A stretch of DNA of 10,360 nt from Pseudomonadota bacterium (GTDB lineage Bacteria; Pseudomonadota; Alphaproteobacteria; Acetobacterales; Acetobacteraceae), in the NCBI GenBank assembly GCA_021779655.1, contig JAJYAF010000038.1:1042-11401 (forward strand), read 5' to 3'. Below, one piece after another: positions 7,225 through 10,360 of the stretch. Made by a program: the position numbers and the translations under genes. How positions within the stretch are numbered: the stretch's first letter is position 1; each line of letters begins with the position of its first letter. The notes beneath the pieces are model-generated. The model was given only the letters and a program-made list of their open reading frames with translations, searched no databases and was not told where the DNA came from.

Positions 7225-7559
7225 ATAGTGTGCTCCGATGCGGAAACCTGCCAGCGGTCTGTTCATATAGGGCAAAAACCGGGAAGTAACCCTGAATCAG
7301 GTAGTTATATCGTGTGCTATGAATTTTATGTATATCTGCGTGGCGCAGTGGTGGCAAAGGACAGGCCCCGATGGTCCAATATTCTGGAAATGCCCGGCGC
7401 GGGAGTTGATGAATTGCTGGGGATCGCGCAATCTGGGAAAAAAGGCGATTAAAAAATTGGCGAAAGGGCTTCGTTTCGCGGACGGGGTTGGCCGCGGCTG
7501 GCACTAAATTTAACTGGCACCAAATTTAACATGGCAGATATTTGAAGAAGGAATGGAAG
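7225..7559. other. Divergent intergenic region between the lipase gene and bdhA
   Basis: This 335-bp gap holds no convincing gene: short frames cross it on both strands, but their sequences look unlike any family. The part near 7260-7335 is AT-rich and could hold the lipase promoter (TATAAC on the minus strand near 7310), though no good -35 box pairs with it. CTGCG-TGG-CGCAG at 7336-7348 is a perfect 5-bp-arm palindrome. ATTGC (7413-7417) and GCAAT (7428-7432) form a wider one. A tandem repeat fills 7499-7530, next to the bdhA ribosome site AAGGA at 7548-7552. Confidence 0.5.
7499..7530 (+). repeat. Two tandem 16-bp units just upstream of bdhA
   Basis: TGGCACTAAATTTAAC (7499-7514) is followed directly by TGGCACCAAATTTAAC (7515-7530), with one mismatch in 16. 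The array ends 29 bp before the bdhA ATG. TGGCAC equals the -24 box of sigma-54 promoters. At the -12 position each unit has TTAAC where the consensus is TTGCA, so the near-invariant GC is missing. It could be a regulator site, a degenerate sigma-54 element or a simple local duplication. Confidence 0.75.
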
Positions 7560-8345
7560 ATGGCGCTTAAAGGCAAGGTGGCTCTGGTTACGGGTTCGAC
7601 GAGCGGGATAGGCCATGGAATCGCCCGGGCGCTGGCGGCCGAGGGCGCCGACATCATGTTGAACGGATTTGGCGATGCGGGAGAGATTGAGAAGCTGCGA
7701 GCCGGGCTTGCTCAGGAGTTCAAAATAAGGGTTGCCTATGATGGCGCGGATCTCAGCAAGCCGGACCAGGTCGCGGCGATCGTGAAGAAGACAGAGACCG
7801 AACTGGGCAGCCTGGATGTCCTGGTCAACAACGCCGGGATTCAGTTCGTGGCGCCGATTGAGGAATTTCCCGAAGCGAAATGGGAATCCATCATCGCGAT
7901 TAACCTTTCGGCAGTGTTCTATGGCATGAGGGCGGCGATCCCGGGGATGAAGCGCCGCAAATGGGGCCGGATTATCAATATCGCTTCGGCGCACGGCCTG
8001 GTGGCAAGCCCGTTCAAGGTCGCCTATGTCGCGGCCAAGCATGGCGTGGTCGGCGCAACGAAGGTGGCCGCCGTGGAGCTTGCCAATAATGGCATCACGG
8101 TCAATGCGATCTGCCCCGGCTGGGTGTTGACACCACTGGTGCAGAGGCAGTTGGAGGATCGTGCCAAGCAAGCCGGAACCGATGTCGAGACGGAAAAGAA
8201 AAAGATGCTGGAGGAGACGCAGCCGATGCTGAAATTCACGACACCTGAAGAAATCGGCGCGTTGGCGGTGTTTCTTTGCTCCGATGCTGCCGCGACGATC
8301 ACCGGCGTGCCGCTGTCGATCGATGGCGGCTGGGTGGCGCATTGA
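7560..8345 (+). CDS. bdhA: 3-hydroxybutyrate dehydrogenase (short-chain dehydrogenase family)
   Basis: BdhA converts (R)-3-hydroxybutyrate and NAD+ to acetoacetate and NADH, a step in use of stored polyhydroxybutyrate. From the ATG at 7560 the protein has 261 aa, the family length. It shows the cofactor motif TGSTSGIG (11-18), NNAG (90-93), the catalytic tetrad Asn115, Ser143, Tyr156 and Lys160, and CPGWVLTP (185-192). Gln95, His145, Lys153 and Gln197 sit where characterised 3-hydroxybutyrate dehydrogenases bind the substrate carboxylate (one residue shifted from the Pseudomonas fragi numbering as I recall it), which sets it apart from FabG and generic family members. A TTG six codons upstream is in frame, but AAGGA seven bases before the ATG favours the ATG. 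The gene is divergent from the lipase gene and lies 50 nt upstream of the next gene, so read-through into gmhA is possible. Confidence 0.94.
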   Translation: MALKGKVALVTGSTSGIGHGIARALAAEGADIMLNGFGDAGEIEKLRAGLAQEFKIRVAYDGADLSKPDQVAAIVKKTETELGSLDVLVNNAGIQFVAPIEEFPEAKWESIIAINLSAVFYGMRAAIPGMKRRKWGRIINIASAHGLVASPFKVAYVAAKHGVVGATKVAAVELANNGITVNAICPGWVLTPLVQRQLEDRAKQAGTDVETEKKKMLEETQPMLKFTTPEEIGALAVFLCSDAAATITGVPLSIDGGWVAH

Positions 8346-8383
8346 TTTTACGCGGCCCGGCGCTTCGTTGAGCTTGGAAAAGC

Positions 8384-8390
8384 GGAGGAG
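8384..8390 (+). promoter_or_regulatory. Strong ribosome binding site pointing to an ATT start for gmhA
   Basis: GGAGGAG lies five bases before ATT 8396 in the gmhA frame. The next usual starts in frame, GTG 8432 and ATG 8435, have no ribosome site at normal distance; the nearest GGAG ends 15 bases before the GTG. Confidence 0.6.
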
Positions 8391-8395
8391 CGGCG

Positions 8396-8986
8396 ATTTT
8401 CACTGAAGAAACGGAGATCGAGCGGTTCAGGGTGATGCTGCACCGCTCAGCGGAGTTGAAATTGGCGCTGGCGCGGGACGCGAGACCCGTCATCGCCATC
8501 GTCAGTGCCTGCGAGGGCGCGATTCGGGCGGGCGGGAAGCTCATGTTCTGCGGAAATGGCGGCTCGGCCGCGGATGCGCAGCATCTGGCGGCCGAGCTTC
8601 TCATCCGGTTGCGCGGGGCCGTTGCGCGGGAGAGCTGGCCGGCGCTGGCCTTGACGCTGGACCCCGCGGCGCTGACAGCCGGCGGCAACGATTTTGGTTT
8701 CGATCAGATTTTTTCCCGGCCTCTGCAAGGATTGGGGCGGCGCGGCGATGTGCTGTTCGGGATCACCACCTCCGGCCGCTCGGCAAACGTGATCAATGCG
8801 CTGAAAGCGGCGCGGCAGATGGGAATTGTCACTGTCGGCATGCTGGGCGGGGATGGAGGGGCGGCACGGGAATATTGCGATCACGTGTTGCTGGTGCCCG
8901 ATACCGAGACGGCACGCGTGCAGGAGTGCCATATCACACTCGGCCATGCGGTGCTTAGCTTGCTGGAAGACCGGCTGGTGCGCTGA
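8396..8986 (+). CDS. gmhA: Sedoheptulose 7-phosphate isomerase family protein (SIS domain)
   Basis: GmhA isomerises D-sedoheptulose 7-phosphate to D-glycero-D-manno-heptose 7-phosphate, the first step to the heptose of lipopolysaccharide and some glycans. With the ATT start the product has 196 aa, close to E. coli GmhA (192). It shows AGGKLMFCGNGGSAADAQHLAAEL (45-68, in two motifs), GNDFGF (97-102), TTSGRSANV (124-132) and a C-terminal RVQECHITLGH (174-184). His63, Glu67, Gln176 and His184 align with the zinc and catalytic residues known in GmhA. The commonly chosen GTG at 8432 would cut 12 residues from the first helix and has no ribosome site, whereas GGAGGAG stands five bases before ATT 8396. 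If ATT is not used, the CDS begins at 8432 or 8435. It overlaps the next gene by one base (TGATG). DiaA-like SIS proteins are an alternative, less likely given these residues. Confidence 0.85.
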   Translation: MFTEETEIERFRVMLHRSAELKLALARDARPVIAIVSACEGAIRAGGKLMFCGNGGSAADAQHLAAELLIRLRGAVARESWPALALTLDPAALTAGGNDFGFDQIFSRPLQGLGRRGDVLFGITTSGRSANVINALKAARQMGIVTVGMLGGDGGAAREYCDHVLLVPDTETARVQECHITLGHAVLSLLEDRLVR

Positions 8987-9951
8987 TGCGGGTGCTGGTC
9001 ACCGGGGCGGCCGGCTTTATCGGGTATCATTTGAGTGAGGCGCTGCTCGCGCGCGGGCTGGACGTGCTTGGGATTGACGATTGCAACCCCTATTACGACG
9101 TTCGGCTGAAGTATGCCCGGCTGGACCTTCTCCGGCGGCACAAGCGGTTCACATTCGAACGGTTGGATTTTTCCCATTACGCGGCGCTTTCCCGGTTGGG
9201 GAACGGTGTGGAGGCGGTCGTGCATCTCGGCGCGCAGGCAGGGGTGCGTTACTCGCTGGAGCAACCGTTCGCCTATGCCGCCGCCAACCTCACCGGCCAT
9301 CTCTCCGTGCTTGAGCTTGTCCGGCACAGCCCGGGCATCCGCCATCTGATCTATGCCAGCTCCTCCTCGGTTTATGGAACGGGGACGGCAATGCCGTATT
9401 CGGAGGGCGCCAGGGCGGACCGGCCATCCTCGCTCTACGGAGCGACCAAGCGCGCCGATGAGCTGATGAGCCATTCCTACACGCATCTGTTCGGGCTGCG
9501 GCAAACCGGGTTGCGGTTTTTCACCGTATACGGCCCGTGGGGGCGGCCGGATATGGCGTATTTCGGATTCGCCGATGCTATCATGGCCGGGACGCCCGTT
9601 ACATTGTACGGCCAGGGTCGGCTCAAGCGCGATTTCACCTATATCGACGACGTTGTGGCGGGAATACTGGGCGTGTTCGACCACCCGCCGGAGGCCGCGG
9701 AGCACCGGCTGTTCAACATCGGAAACAACCGGCCGGAATATGTCACCGAGCTGGTGCGGCTGCTGGAGGAATCGCTGGGGCGCAAGGCCATGGTGAAGGA
9801 GGTCCCCAAGCCGGAAGCCGATCCTGTGGAGACATGGGCCGATATCTCGGCGCTGGCGGCGCTTTGCGGCTATTCACCACAAACCCCGCTGGCAACAGGC
9901 ATTCCACGGTTTGCGGAGTGGTATCTCGGCTGGCGAGAGCACGTATCTTAG
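8986..9951 (+). CDS. NAD-dependent sugar epimerase, UDP-glucuronate 4-epimerase-like
   Basis: This extended short-chain dehydrogenase most resembles UDP-glucuronate 4-epimerases (CapI/LspL type), which make UDP-galacturonate for surface polysaccharides. The 321-aa protein has the NAD site TGAAGFIG (6-13) with Asp31 closing the second strand, the family run HLGAQAGVRYSLEQP (80-94), ASSSSVYG (124-131), catalytic Tyr151 and Lys155 in YGATK, RFFTVYGPWGRPDM (177-190) and KRDFTYIDD (214-222). These strings are hallmarks of the glucuronate group rather than of the ADP-heptose epimerase HldD. The loop before FNIGNN (243-248) is shorter than the proline-rich loop in most relatives, which explains the slightly small size. 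The ATG overlaps the gmhA stop by one base, so the two are translated together. The substrate is not proven by sequence; UDP-glucose or another UDP-sugar remains possible. Confidence 0.85.
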   Translation: MRVLVTGAAGFIGYHLSEALLARGLDVLGIDDCNPYYDVRLKYARLDLLRRHKRFTFERLDFSHYAALSRLGNGVEAVVHLGAQAGVRYSLEQPFAYAAANLTGHLSVLELVRHSPGIRHLIYASSSSVYGTGTAMPYSEGARADRPSSLYGATKRADELMSHSYTHLFGLRQTGLRFFTVYGPWGRPDMAYFGFADAIMAGTPVTLYGQGRLKRDFTYIDDVVAGILGVFDHPPEAAEHRLFNIGNNRPEYVTELVRLLEESLGRKAMVKEVPKPEADPVETWADISALAALCGYSPQTPLATGIPRFAEWYLGWREHVS

Positions 9952-9977
9952 ACCGGTCAGCCTTGAGGCTGACCGGT
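9952..9977 (+). terminator. Hairpin directly after the epimerase stop codon
   Basis: ACCGGTCAGCC (9952-9962) and GGCTGACCGGT (9967-9977) form a perfect 11-bp stem with a TTGA loop, starting on the base after the TAG stop. Only two T residues are near the 3' side, so it is not a classical U-tract terminator. It may still stop transcription before the rRNA promoter, or protect the mRNA end. Confidence 0.65.
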
Positions 9978-10095
9978 TGCGCGGGGCTGGCGGGGCGGCT
10001 GCGCGCCAAAATCAGAAGCTAATACCAGCCCGCCGGGGGACGCGAAGAGTCGATGACAAGGCGCGCTGGGATTGGCGGGCGATTTACGGCTCAGC

Positions 10096-10115
10096 TTGAC
10101 GCTTGATCGCGTCAA
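10096..10115. repeat. Inverted repeat TTGACGC/GCGTCAA upstream of the rRNA promoter
   Basis: TTGACGC (10096-10102) and GCGTCAA (10109-10115) are perfect 7-bp arms around a 6-bp centre. The same TTGACGC recurs at 10171-10177 as the -35 region of the rRNA promoter. It could be a regulator site or the remains of a duplicated promoter; no -10 box follows this copy. Confidence 0.5.
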
Positions 10116-10140
10116 CCCGAACCGATCGCGCGCTGGGAGG

Positions 10141-10199
10141 ATAAGTTTATTTTGAAGTTTGTTTTCGGGGTTGACGCGCTTTTCCGGAAGGACTAGATG
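10141..10199 (+). promoter_or_regulatory. rRNA operon promoter with AT-rich UP-like element
   Basis: TTGACG (10171-10176) and TAGATG (10194-10199) are separated by 17 bp. The bases just upstream (10141-10166) are strikingly AT-rich with A and T runs, in the place of an UP element that binds the alpha subunit of RNA polymerase. The sequence after the -10 box is C-rich (CTGCCTCC), a discriminator type that fits stringent control of rRNA. A second, weaker possibility is TTGAAA (10227-10232) with GATAAT (10248-10253) at a short 15-bp spacing. Confidence 0.7.
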
Positions 10200-10360
10200 C
10201 TGCCTCCACCGAGCACGGTCACGAACTTGAAATCTTCGTCGGGCTTGGATAATCTGGCTATCCCAACGGCGGGAGACTTGTCCCGTCGTTTTGTTCTTTG
10301 ACAAAAGTATAGGTTGGGAAGGGATACGTTGGTGGCGCTGTCCTGTGCCGCGATCTGACT
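10200..10360 (+). promoter_or_regulatory. Leader of a ribosomal RNA operon (16S gene beyond the right edge)
   Basis: A 10-bp stem with one G-T pair, AACGGCGGGA (10265-10274) with TCCCGTCGTT (10281-10290), is followed at once by TGTTCTTTGACA (10292-10303), close to the E. coli boxA TGCTCTTTAACA. The order of a boxB-like hairpin, then boxA, then a GGGAAGGGATACG run is that of rRNA leaders, where Nus factors assemble for antitermination. The 16S start itself is not in the window, so the operon is inferred. No protein gene is supported between 9978 and the end. Confidence 0.75.

Noticed and set aside
7190..7507. Short frames on both strands in the lipase/bdhA gap
   Set aside because: They lack ribosome sites and recognisable sequence; the region is better read as regulatory DNA.
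7449..8342. 297-aa minus-strand frame
   Set aside because: It is antisense to bdhA, whose catalytic and substrate residues are all present.
8881..9705. 274-aa minus-strand frame
   Set aside because: It is antisense to the epimerase and the gmhA end; no family is recognisable.
10298..10303. TTGACA as a -35 promoter box
   Set aside because: It is part of the boxA motif directly after the boxB-like stem, and no -10 box follows at suitable spacing.
1..10360. Mobile element, CRISPR array, defence or toxin system
   Set aside because: No transposase, integrase, terminal repeats, spaced repeats or defence-type proteins were seen; apart from the short repeats listed, the content is core metabolism and information processing.

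Overview
This window reads as a stretch of alphaproteobacterial core chromosome. The DNA looks GC-rich by eye, and every recognisable protein is of alphaproteobacterial type. Short-form HisG, a Dcd-MurA-HisG-HisD order and a PHB-type 3-hydroxybutyrate dehydrogenase suggest Rhodospirillales, perhaps Acetobacteraceae. That family placement is inference from protein style; no species can be named. I see no insertion sequence, phage gene, CRISPR array or resistance cassette.

Left block (1-2986, minus strand): a tightly packed operon transcribed right to left. It holds a 61-aa hypothetical protein, dcd (dCTP deaminase), murA (first committed step of peptidoglycan synthesis), an 18-codon micro-ORF, hisG and the 5' part of hisD. 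Each junction is an overlap or a gap of at most 9 nt, so translation can pass from one gene to the next. The operon joins DNA precursor supply, wall synthesis and histidine synthesis.

Centre (2987-5958): a plus-strand tRNA-Thr(GGT)/tRNA-Phe(GAA) pair is followed by a gene for an HU-type nucleoid protein with a direct repeat upstream. Convergent to these is parE, encoding topoisomerase IV subunit B, which starts with TTG.

Right block (6046-9951): a patatin-like lipase (minus) is divergent from bdhA (plus), a pairing that suggests polyhydroxybutyrate or lipid turnover. The 335-bp gap between them carries a 16-bp tandem repeat whose left half resembles a sigma-54 -24 box. After bdhA come a gmhA-like sugar-phosphate isomerase, probably starting at ATT, and a UDP-glucuronate-epimerase-like protein overlapping it by one base. 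These two probably feed cell-surface polysaccharide synthesis.

Right end (9952-10360): a strong hairpin closes the epimerase gene. Beyond it lie an AT-rich UP-like element, a TTGACG-17-TAGATG promoter, a boxB-like hairpin and a boxA. This is the promoter and leader of a ribosomal RNA operon whose 16S gene lies just outside the window. I did not find an obviously new multi-gene system. The points of interest are small: non-canonical starts, micro-ORFs and repeats in regulatory gaps.
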